From Zymoseptoria tritici IPO323 (taxonomy: Eukaryota; Ascomycota; Dothideomycetes; Mycosphaerellales; Mycosphaerellaceae), in NCBI RefSeq assembly GCF_000219625.1, contig NC_018218.1:5704001-5768000 (forward strand): a stretch of DNA of 64,000 bases, read 5' to 3'. Position numbers and translations under genes: made by a program. Numbering within the stretch: the stretch's first letter is position 1; each line of letters begins with the position of its first letter. The notes under the pieces are model-generated. The model was not told the DNA's origin, did not search any database, and worked only from the letters and a program-made list of their open reading frames with translations. Below are positions 1 through 8,605 of this stretch, one piece after another.

Positions 1-1575
1 GATCATGACATTGCTTTGGAACAGATGGAGGATCAGTTGACCGTGCAGCATGTCGCGCTCCCGCACAAGCTCGATATTGTGAAGTTGGTCAAGAGTCGTG
101 GAGGACACTTCGTCAGCGTTGGCTTGGACCGCACGATCGCCATCTCCGTCATGGACAAAACGCAGCAGACGCACCGAATCATCTCAGTTCCGTCAAATGT
201 GACTGGCAACATCATGTGGCCGGTCCGTCATGTAACTATCGACGACAATGGCGAGTGGATTGCCTGCCATGGCGCCGATGATCGAGTGCTTGTATACAAC
301 TCTGCTACTGGATCATTCTTGTCCAGGGTGATACAGTACCCGGACGACCATCCTGCCTTGATCTTTAGCTTCGTGCCATTGCCAGTCACCGGAGGATCGA
401 AATTGCACCTGATCGTATTGAGCTCCGCAGGAAGATTGGCTCAGTCGTGTTTGGAGGACGGAACCTCGAGCGGGGCCGACCTGTCGACGATCTCGCTTGT
501 GGGAGCATCGACATTCGAAAGCGCTGCGAACGGCCGGAGAATTTACACGATAACGGAAGACGGCAGAGCAGTATCTTTTGCGTGGAACGGCGGCAACTGG
601 GTTCACTCAGCTTCTCAGGAAATGCAGACGCATGCTGCCCAGGACAGAGGTGGTCCTGTCAGTCTTCAGCTGAACACCGAAATCGACACGGAATTTCTGA
701 TCGTCACAACTTCCAAGTCGGCGCTGTTCTTGGACAGTACCACGCTAGGTCACATTACACGATTCGACTTTAAGTTTGACGTCGTTGACCCCGAAGCGAT
801 CAACGACAGACTCTTCGTAGAAGATCCACGGACCTGCCAAGGTTGTGGGAACATATCCATGCGACGAGTCGCCTGGCCCAGCGAATCAACCAAGACAGGA
901 TGGTGCAATCTCTATATCATGACTTCCGGCGAGAACAATACAGCCTACATGTGCCTCTCCGACAGCACTTCGGTATGCAGATCCGTGGGCGGTGTGATCA
1001 GAGATAGACTCGACATGAGCAAGCCGGACAGGAGAATGACTTCGCATTGCAGAGCCCTCGGCAGCGCTATCAGGGCGAAGCTCATCTGCACTATGCCAGG
1101 TACTTGGGCAATGGTCGACTCGCAAACCATCTTGGGTATACGTCGACGCCAGCATGACAACGAAGCACCCTCTACTAGCAGCACCGCTACAACCGGAAGA
1201 GGATTATCGACATCCCAGCCAAGACAGCGTCGCAATGCACGATCCACTAGCCACGATCAAGAGGCTCAGGACGAGCGTTGGGAAGTCTTCAAGCTCTCAC
1301 CCAACGGCACCGACGATGAAATCGAGACCCTTGACCTACCCAACACCTCTGATGGAGCCACCGTCACCGGCGAGGACTCTGCGCTGTACGTCATCAATCC
1401 AGGCCCGATTGTGGCTCTAGACTCCCAAGCCGTCGCAGTGGCTTTTGGCAACACGATCAAGGTCATTCGTGTCGCGAGGCGAAGCGCCCTATCCAGACGC
1501 TCGGTTGCGGAAGGGCTTGAACCATGGGCCTCCGACGCGATGGCCAGTGGCACTGATGAGAGGAGAGGAAGATGA
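1..1575 (+). CDS. SCAP-like sterol-sensing escort protein, C-terminal part (5' truncated by window)
   Basis: The frame is open from base 1 and encodes 524 residues before TGA, so the 5' part lies outside the window. The fragment reads as divergent WD40-type beta-propeller blades. Recognisable stretches are LDIVKLVKSRGGHFVSVGLD, then WPVRHVTIDDNGEWIACHG, and a CQGCGN cysteine cluster near residue 280. These resemble the C-terminal half of fungal SCAP homologues, which escort the membrane-bound SREBP factor from ER to Golgi when sterol or oxygen is low. The sterol-sensing membrane domain would be upstream, outside the window. The last 150 residues hold a Ser/Thr/Arg-rich linker followed by a final propeller strand pair. 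Another large WD40 protein is possible, because the family call rests on remembered similarity only. Confidence 0.62.
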   Translation, partial: DHDIALEQMEDQLTVQHVALPHKLDIVKLVKSRGGHFVSVGLDRTIAISVMDKTQQTHRIISVPSNVTGNIMWPVRHVTIDDNGEWIACHGADDRVLVYNSATGSFLSRVIQYPDDHPALIFSFVPLPVTGGSKLHLIVLSSAGRLAQSCLEDGTSSGADLSTISLVGASTFESAANGRRIYTITEDGRAVSFAWNGGNWVHSASQEMQTHAAQDRGGPVSLQLNTEIDTEFLIVTTSKSALFLDSTTLGHITRFDFKFDVVDPEAINDRLFVEDPRTCQGCGNISMRRVAWPSESTKTGWCNLYIMTSGENNTAYMCLSDSTSVCRSVGGVIRDRLDMSKPDRRMTSHCRALGSAIRAKLICTMPGTWAMVDSQTILGIRRRQHDNEAPSTSSTATTGRGLSTSQPRQRRNARSTSHDQEAQDERWEVFKLSPNGTDDEIETLDLPNTSDGATVTGEDSALYVINPGPIVALDSQAVAVAFGNTIKVIRVARRSALSRRSVAEGLEPWASDAMASGTDERRGR

Positions 1576-2334
1576 GTGAACCTCGAGACGTGAAGTCTTG
1601 GGCTGATGTCGTTGGCTACCAGGATCATGGATGTTGATGGGATGTTCGAAGTGAGGGCACGATTCAGCGCATGTGAATCATGCGAGCACCCACGTTTCAT
1701 CTGCGAAACTGCGGAGTTTTGATATACGCCCCGTGCAAACATCAGACCTAAAGTGTCGGAGTCTCTTGAAAACATGCTCTGACTGAGGCGATCTTCAGAC
1801 GTGGCAATGTTCGCCGCTATTGTATCGCATGATTCGGAAAGATTTTGTCTTCCAGCCAGTGCTACACCACTGGTAGCATGGACAACTTACGCATGCTCGG
1901 ACGAAGAGACAGTTCACATCGACACCATGTGCAATCACCGAGATCTCCAATATCGGCGGCATTCGACTCGCCATTCAGCCGCCGCCACAGGAGGTAAGGC
2001 GCAAGTCCACGAGAATCGAAGGATCCGACCGAGCAGGGATGACAGTGGAGTCGGGCTCTGGAATCTGCATTGCACTTGTTCAGCTCGGCTGTGGAGGTAT
2101 AAGAATAGATTTTCGCATGCGGCGGATTCACGAAACGAATTGTTTGAGCTGCGCCGAGAAGTACCGGACCACTTCCCCAAAGTAGTTGTTGCAATGCAAT
2201 GACCACCTCATCTGCTTTCCTGTCTTCCATGCTGTCGCTATAGGATTTCTAATCCAACTACCACATCCGCTTCACGAGCACAACGACTCAGACAACGACA
2301 ATCATCCATCTCCACCCACAGCGCATCAACCACC
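1576..2334. other. Intergenic, 3' UTR and promoter
   Basis: No convincing gene is visible. Open frames at 1801-2202 (+) and 1862-2230 (-) have no recognisable protein features. CA- and CT-rich sequence just before 2335 looks like a fungal core promoter and leader. Confidence 0.5.
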
Positions 2335-2873
2335 ATGCGCTCCAATCACCTCCTCCTCGCCCTCGCAACAACCTCACTCGCTCAACAATTCTCCCCTGAC
2401 CAAACCGGCCAAGCGTACGCCTTCTTCCCTCCACCACCCCTGAAACCCAACTAACCCACCCCAGCCTCTCCGTCCTCTCCGTCCTCCAAACCGCCCTCCC
2501 CACAACTCTCGTCCAAGAATTCCTCACCAACTCCGCCGCCGCCGCCTCACAAATCCAATCCGCTTTCAACGCGGGCGATTACCCGGATTGGTTCACCGCG
2601 CTGCCGTCGGACGTTCAGAGCTTTCTCGTGCCGGCTGGGTTGCCAGCCGCGACTGCTACGCTTGTGGAGAGTAGCTCGATGGTGACGGGGACGAGTGAGG
2701 CGAGCGAGAGTGGATCGATGACTTCGACGAGTATGGGCACGAGTACGAGGAGTAGTAGTCGTCCGGAGTCGAGTCGGGCGAGTGAGACGAGTGAGGGGGG
2801 TGCGAGTCCGACGGGGGTGGTGGGGTTGGGGGTTGCGGGTGTGGTTGGGTTGGTTGGGTTGTTGGCGTTGTAG
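2335..2873 (+). CDS. Small secreted GPI-type protein, one SVL-ALPSDVQ module (cluster gene 1)
   Basis: Exons are 2335-2414 and 2465-2873, giving 162 residues; the 50-nt intron runs from GTACGC to CCCCAG. Residues 1-17 form a signal peptide ending LAQ. Exon 2 encodes the module from about residue 27 to 85. It opens LSVLSVLQTALP and ends YPDWFTALPSDVQSFL. A Ser/Thr/Glu-rich linker follows, then a hydrophobic Gly/Val/Leu tail ending LVGLLAL, typical of a GPI-anchoring signal. No catalytic motif is visible. The protein is probably secreted and attached to the plasma membrane or cell wall. The next two genes carry the same module. I do not recognise a named family, so function is unknown. The CDS needs the intron: unspliced, the first exon stops at 2452. 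Confidence 0.72.
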
Positions 2874-3336
2874 AGGTCGTGGTGCGTATATGGTCGAGAC
2901 GAATTGGTCCTTGGGTGTCGACCTTGCTGGTCGGGTCGATGTCATTTCAATGGACAGAGCACAGAGATTGTTATCGGTCAGTGGTTGTCGATGCCCTCGA
3001 TTTAGATGTAGAGTGACCACGGATATGGTCCTTTTCTTACCGCCTGGACTGACACAGGCCTTCGCAGAACAGTTCCCATTGCTCATGGCAACATAGATAT
3101 CCAATCCCACGCCAAAAGATGCAATGCCCGCCAAGGTGCGCGTTTGGAAGAGTTCCGCGATTCCGTCTTTTCCAAATGTTTGCTGCGTTCAAATCATCTC
3201 GTTTGTTTGGTTGCCTTGTCTTGCACCACCTCGCTGCGCTCCGCTTATTCAAACACCATATCCTCGAGTCGAGTCCTCTTTTGTACGCGGAAGACCAACT
3301 TCACGACAAACACAAAAGCGCAACCCATCCACCATC
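2874..3336. promoter_or_regulatory. Intergenic and promoter of cluster gene 2
   Basis: Contains a 17-nt sequence at 3128-3144 that is repeated exactly upstream of cluster gene 3 (4598-4614). Pyrimidine-rich leader sequence follows up to the ATG at 3337. Confidence 0.5.
3128..3144 (+). repeat. 17-nt element shared with 4598-4614
   Basis: The sequence ccgccaaggtgcgcgtt lies 209 nt before the gene 2 start codon and occurs again exactly 133 nt before the gene 3 start codon. It may be a shared promoter element or a relic of the tandem duplication; the sequence alone does not decide. Confidence 0.6.
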
Positions 3337-4335
3337 ATGGTGTTCAACTCCTTCAACACTCTCGTCTGCGCCTGCGCCTTCGCCACGATCTCCTCCGCGC
3401 AAGTCGTGCCTTGCGCAGACGACGATTCGGCTTGCTGGGATGTCGTTTTTGAAGCAGATGAAGCCGAGTTGTAAGTCCAGCTCACCACGTTCTTCGGAGT
3501 CCACCAGCAACTAAGTCTTCTTCAGCCAGTCCGTCGTCTCCGTACTGAAAACCGCACTACCTGAAGACGTCCTGCCCAGAATTTCGACAGCGTACGACGC
3601 CCGCGACATCTACCTTTCCGCTGCCAGTGACCTCTACCTTGCGACTGTCATCGTAGACTCCATGCCGGACGCCACCGACTTCCCCGACTGGTTTCTGGAC
3701 CTGCCGAGCGCTGTTCAGACCTTCCTTGGCCCCAAGCCTCTGACGCCTACTGCCAATACTCCTGATTTTGACCAGCTGTTGACCTCTGGGGGTCCCGAGC
3801 AGTAAGCATATCCATCCTGCTACGTCGTATCACATTGATGGCTGACCACAGTTATATCCATAGAGTCGCTATCCTCTCGGTCCTGCAGACCGCCATTCCT
3901 CCCAGCTTGCTGGAGAAAGGCCTTTCCGACTATGGCGCCTACTTGTCCGAATTTGCGTCGGCCTTCGATTCTGACGCCAGCACGTACCCGACTTGGGTAT
4001 CCGCCTTGCCGACCAATGTCCTCGCCTACTTCGAGATCGAGCTTGAGACGGCTCTTGGCGCCACCTTGATAGTGCCTCAGCAGACCTCCAACGTCGCTTC
4101 CGGTACGACTGTCCAAACCTCGGCGATTACGGTAACCTCCACCACGCTTGCTTCGATCACGAAACCTCCGAGAACCACGACCACAGCCACTCAGACTATT
4201 GGAGGAACGACAATGACTACCACGGGTGGCGGCGGTGGTGTTGGCGGCGACGTCCCTGGTGGCGCTGCTGCGATGCCAATGGTGGGCACTGGCGCCGTCA
4301 TTCTGGTCGGTGTAGTCGGTCTTATGGCGTTGTAA
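3337..4335 (+). CDS. Secreted GPI-type protein, two SVL-ALPSDVQ modules (cluster gene 2)
   Basis: Exons are 3337-3470, 3526-3801 and 3864-4335, giving 293 residues. The signal peptide ends ATISSAQ at residue 22 and is followed by a short Cys-containing spacer (PCADDDSACW). Exon 2 encodes module A, from SVLKTALP to FPDWFLDLPSAVQTFL. Exon 3 encodes module B, from SVLQTAIP to YPTWVSALPTNVLAYF, followed by a Thr-rich linker, a Gly-rich stretch and a hydrophobic GPI-type tail ending VVGLMAL. Both introns are in phase 2, so each module exon is symmetric and could be duplicated without a frameshift. The second intron has two in-frame acceptors, after 3851 and after 3863. The signal peptide resembles that of cluster gene 3. 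Function is unknown. Confidence 0.72.
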
Positions 4336-4730
4336 GGAGGAGAAGGAAGATGTTGGTGTACGTCGATAATGAATGGCTCGAGTGTAATGAATGCTTGGAC
4401 ACTCGAGTTCGACGGATGAGATGAAGAGCGATTCGTGCTGCGTTGCTTGGATACTCGAGCTCGCTGCTCGAAGATGAAGACCTCCATGGCCGGGCGCTTT
4501 CTGTAGCTGTCAATGTACCGATATCGATGATTCAGACCTGAGGCTCATCGTTCGTTCAATCGCGCATCTTGCTTCGGGTTTTGTGCTCGTGAATTATCCG
4601 CCAAGGTGCGCGTTCGCAAACCTCCTCTTTCACCTGCATCTCGCATCATCTGTCTGCCTCGTTCCACTTCCAACTTACCACAACTGCGCAACCACAACAA
4701 CGCCTTCGAAGCCACAACTCGACCTTCATC
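4336..4730. promoter_or_regulatory. Intergenic and promoter of cluster gene 3
   Basis: Holds the second copy of the shared 17-nt element (4598-4614) and a CA/CT-rich leader before the ATG at 4731. No other gene is seen. Confidence 0.5.
4598..4614 (+). repeat. 17-nt element shared with 3128-3144
   Basis: Exact copy of the element upstream of cluster gene 2, on the same strand and also upstream of a start codon. The flanking bases differ between the two copies. Confidence 0.6.
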
Positions 4731-5564
4731 ATGCAGATCAAATACCTCCTCTGCGCCTGCGCATTCGCCGCACTGTCATCCGCGCAAATCGCGTATCCCC
4801 TGAACGAAGGCGAGCAGAATTCTTACGATCTTGAACGGTAAACCTCCTCTCTCTCTCACCCACCTCCCTCCCACCAGCAGCTTACCCATACCTCACCTCA
4901 GCTCCTCCATCATCTCCGTCCTCTCGACCGCCCTCCCCGCCAGCCTCCTCGAATTCAACACCGAATACGGCGCCAGCGGCATCTGGAACGCCGCAAACCA
5001 CGACATCTTCACCGCCACGCAGGGCCACGACGGTCCCGACGTTACCAAGTACTTCCCTGAATGGGTGACGGCTTTGCCCAGTGATGTGCAGACGTACCTC
5101 GATGTTGACCTTGCTGAACCCACGGTTACGACGTATACGGCGACTTCATTTGTGGGGTATCCGGTTGCTTGGGATGAGGATTTGGAGGATGAGGAGATGT
5201 AAGCCCACCTTGTCGTATCGTCGTTCGATGGAGCTGTGACTGACGTGTTTTTCTCAGTGCCTCTGTGGGTTCGGTCCTGGCAACGGCCGTCCCTGCTTCC
5301 ATTGATGGACTAGCCAGCACCGACCCTTGGGCGTATCAGTCCGCTTTCGAGGTTGAATTTGAGCCTGACGGCACTTACGCCGACTGGGTCACCGCCTTAC
5401 CCAGCGATGTCCAGACCATGCTGATACCGGGTGGCATCCATCCCCCGACGCCCGCTACTGTCACAGTCATCACAGTGACTTCCACAGTCGGTAAACAAGC
5501 CACGCTCTCGTTCGCGCAAGGCACGCCGAACACGGAGGGCGAGCTGCCATCTTTGACACCGTGA
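4731..5564 (+). CDS. Secreted protein with two SVL-ALPSDVQ modules, no GPI tail (cluster gene 3)
   Basis: Exons are 4731-4837, 4902-5198 and 5258-5564, giving 236 residues. The signal peptide (LLCACAFAALSSAQ) is close to that of gene 2. Exon 2 carries a module from SVLSTALP to FPEWVTALPSDVQTYL; exon 3 carries a module from SVLATAVP to YADWVTALPSDVQTML. Both introns are again in phase 2. Unlike its two neighbours, the protein ends in a polar stretch (TEGELPSLTP) with no hydrophobic GPI signal, so it is probably released from the cell. A further unseen 3' exon cannot be excluded, but no downstream exon with a hydrophobic tail was found before 6026. Function is unknown. Confidence 0.7.
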
Positions 5565-6025
5565 TTTCGGTGTCATCTCACGTTCATCTTGATGAATAGC
5601 CGCGGTGATGAAGGCTGTGGTGATGAGAAGTTGAGGTGCATGTCGTGGAGATTTGAGCTGCTGTTGCACGTTCCATTGCTGACTGGACACTCCACGTGCG
5701 GAAGCTGCGGACTTTTCATCAACGACTCGCAAAGCACTTGACAATTCTTCAAAAATCATCGAACATGCAGTGCCTCGCATATCAACGAGCACAACGGCGG
5801 GGTCCTCTTTGAAAGATGATGAATAAACAGTGATCGACCATCGGCTACAAGGCAAGCGACCACGACCCTTTCTTCTCTCCCACCACATCCTACCTACGTC
5901 ACAAAAACATCACGTCAACAGGGCAATACTGCGGTCCATCAAAGTCGCATTATTGAACCCGCAGCAGCTCTCCCTTGTATAAAGCTCCCTTCTCACCGCT
6001 AGGTCTACCCTTCCCCCTCATATCA
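5565..6025. other. Intergenic and promoter of the reductase gene
   Basis: No gene is visible. The last 150 bases are rich in CA and CT and contain TTGTATAAAG at 5975-5984, a possible TATA-like box about 45 nt before the first ATG at 6026. Confidence 0.45.
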
Positions 6026-7110
6026 ATGTCTTCGCGAACTCTCTCCACAGCAATCGCACGAGCAGCACAAGTATCCCAACAAGTCGCTTCACGAACCGGC
6101 CAACTCCAACACCTCAGAATGGCTTCCACTACCCACCACAAGCTCAACACGGGCGCTTCCATCCCCGCGGTGGGGTTTGGAACATGGCAGGACAAGGACG
6201 CTCAGCAAGATGCCGTGTTGACTGCCCTCAAAGCCGGGTATCGACACATTGACACCGTACGTCCAATCACACAACACACCTCCTCCCATCATCTCTAACC
6301 ATCACCCAGGCCCGCATCTACGGCACCGAACCCGCCGTCGGCGCTGGCATCAAAGCCTCGGGCGTCCCTCGCTCCGAAATCTTCCTCGTCACCAAACTCT
6401 GGAACAACTCCCACGACCCGTCCTCCGTCGAATCCGCCCTCGACGCCAGCCTGAAAGATCTCGGCACTGACTACGTCGACCTCTACCTCATGCACTGGCC
6501 CTCGCCCTTCAAGAACGGCGACAACATGTTTCCCAAAGACGACGCTGGAAAGGTACAGACTGGAACGGCGGACTACGTGGAGACTTACAAGGCGATGGAG
6601 GAGTGCTTCAAGAAGGGGAAGGCGAAAGCTATCGGCGTGTCGAATTTCAGCAAGAAAGAGATGGAGCGGTTGTTGAAAGAGACGAGTGTCGTCCCCGCGG
6701 CACATCAATTGGAACTCCACCCCTGGCTTCAACAAAAGTCCTTCTCCGAATGGCACGCGTCGAAGGGCATCCACCTCACGCAATACTCCCCCTTTGGCAA
6801 CCAGAATGAAATCTACTCCAAAGGGAAAGACTTGGGTAAACTGATGGAGGATCCCGTGCTCGTCGAGATTGGGAAAAAGTACGGCAAGTCGGGCGCGCAA
6901 GTCGCTTTGGCGTGGGGCATCGCGCATGGACGGTCGGTCATTCCAAAAAGCAAGACGGAGAGTCGGATCAAAGCGAATCTGGAGGGGGATTTCCACCTGG
7001 AGAAGGAGGACTTGGATGCAATTGAGAAGATTGATAAGAAGGTCAGGTTTAATGATCCATCGGAGACTTTTGGATGGGACTTCTACACGGATTTGGAGGG
7101 GAAGCAGTAG
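6026..7110 (+). CDS. Aldo-keto reductase, NADPH-dependent
   Basis: Exons are 6026-6256 and 6310-7110 (intron 53 nt, phase 0), giving 343 residues. The (beta/alpha)8 aldo-keto reductase fold is clear: GTWQD near residue 52, GYRHIDTARIYG at 71-82, LVTKLW at 103-108, LMHWPSPF from 137, IGVSNFS, and the cofactor motif [11 protein letters not shown]. The catalytic tetrad is intact as Asp76, Tyr81, Lys106 and His139. The family reduces aldehydes and ketones such as xylose, glycerol-type carbonyls or xenobiotics; the substrate cannot be told here. The first ATG adds a 31-residue Ser/Arg/Ala/Gln-rich leader with no acidic residue before a second in-frame ATG at 6119. That leader looks like a mitochondrial presequence, so dual mitochondrial and cytosolic forms are possible. 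Confidence 0.92.
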
Positions 7111-8605
7111 ATGGACAGGATGTAGATACGAATGTGTAGCATGATAGTCGGGATGAATTACGAACACTCGCGCGCTTCATCTGTCTAGCTGTCCAACCCG
7201 TCCAACCCGTCAATCAAGACTGCCCCAATCTCCCCCCTCCACATGATAGCCCAATTACCTCATGCACAGTCATGCATCGCACAAATTGCCATCACATTGG
7301 CACAACCCAGAAGAGGACAGTGAAAAGATTACCGTTCCGCCAATGATTCGTTTTGATGAATCCTCGGTTAAGGGCGAGAACAGGCCGAATGGAGGCGTAT
7401 CCTCATTTCTGCCCGTGGAGTGTGGAGTCTGTGTGTACGACTAGTTGGGACCCCCTTTTTTTTTTAAATGTTCTTACTCGGAGCCGCTCACTCGCTCGAG
7501 GCGCGTCGCTCGCTTATTGCCCTCGTCCTTAAATGGTAGACTGCTTTTTGATGTTTGTGGATCAGCTCTGTACTGATTTCCCGGGAAACCAAGTCGAGGT
7601 TGTGAGATGTTGCGAGGCGACAAACAGATGGAACAACGAGCCCGTATCAAGTAATGACTAAAGAGTGCGACGGGCTTACGATCTCCGAGTGCAGAAGGCA
7701 TATCGCTATGCCCTCAGCCAAATCATGAAATGCGCCGCAGACTGCAGTGCAAAAGTCAGTCTACAAATATGAGATTGCTGTCTTACTCGTAGTCGCTCGC
7801 TCGGCGCGTGGCATGCAATGTACCTTGCAGCGGAACCTCCAGCGGGCAGAGCCGCCGTGCTCAAACTCGCGGGAGGGAGGGAGAGTGCAGTGTGCCTTGC
7901 AGATCGAGTCAGTTCGTGTTACACGTTTGGGCGCGAAGAGCACTTCATCTTCACGTAGAGCTCCAGTCGTTCCTCTTACTTCTTCATCAGCGTCTAGAAC
8001 AGCAGCTTCATCATTAGCCCAACATTTTTGTCATCGACATCCATCCGGAGCAGACAACCGAGGCGAACGGCGAACGGCGAACGGCGAACGGATCAACGGT
8101 TTCCCTTTCCCTTGGGTTAGCCCTGCCGAGCCCTGATCTACGCGGACGGGAGGGAGAGTCGAGTTCGACCCATCTCAATCTCATCTCATCCCAATTAATC
8201 AATCCTCCACCCACAATCAAGTGGATTGTCCGCTTGCAGGCTAGACTACCCTCCCCTGCCTGGAACCTCACTCTCCTGCTTGTCGTTGAGAGGTATGCCC
8301 GTGTGAGAGGATCAAGCGCAATTCCACCACCCTGCACCTACCTTAGCTCCGAGAGCCGCGAATGACGATCAAGAAAAGTGCGTGCTCAGGACTGGACGGC
8401 GAGGACGCTCACTCTCACTCATCTCATCCAATCGTGGCGTGAGACCGTGAGTGAGACCTGTTCCTGTTCCTGGACTCCCGTCCTTGACCCTCGTATTGGC
8501 TTTTTTGACAAAGCCACTGGACCGGTCCAACCAATTAGTTCTATTACGGACGACTCTCCGGGACCAAGGGACGTACCTTGCCTTTACACTTTTCTAGACG
8601 CCAGG
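7111..8605. other. Long intergenic region with small repeats
   Basis: No gene is supported. It contains a run of T at about 7456-7465 and two similar CTCG-rich segments (7472-7506 and 7781-7810). Two 17-nt near-copies (7814-7830 and 7886-7902) differ at two A/G positions. A heptamer repeat lies at 8064-8091. The right part is probably the promoter and long leader of the gene starting at 8606. Confidence 0.45.
8064..8091 (+). repeat. Tandem heptamer repeat, four copies of cgaacgg
   Basis: Four perfect consecutive copies of a 7-nt unit lie in the presumed leader or promoter upstream of the coiled-coil gene. Confidence 0.85.

Noticed and set aside
1801..2202. 133-residue plus-strand frame between the SCAP-like gene and the secreted-protein cluster.
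   Set aside because: No signal peptide, domain or module copy; the opposite strand is equally open.
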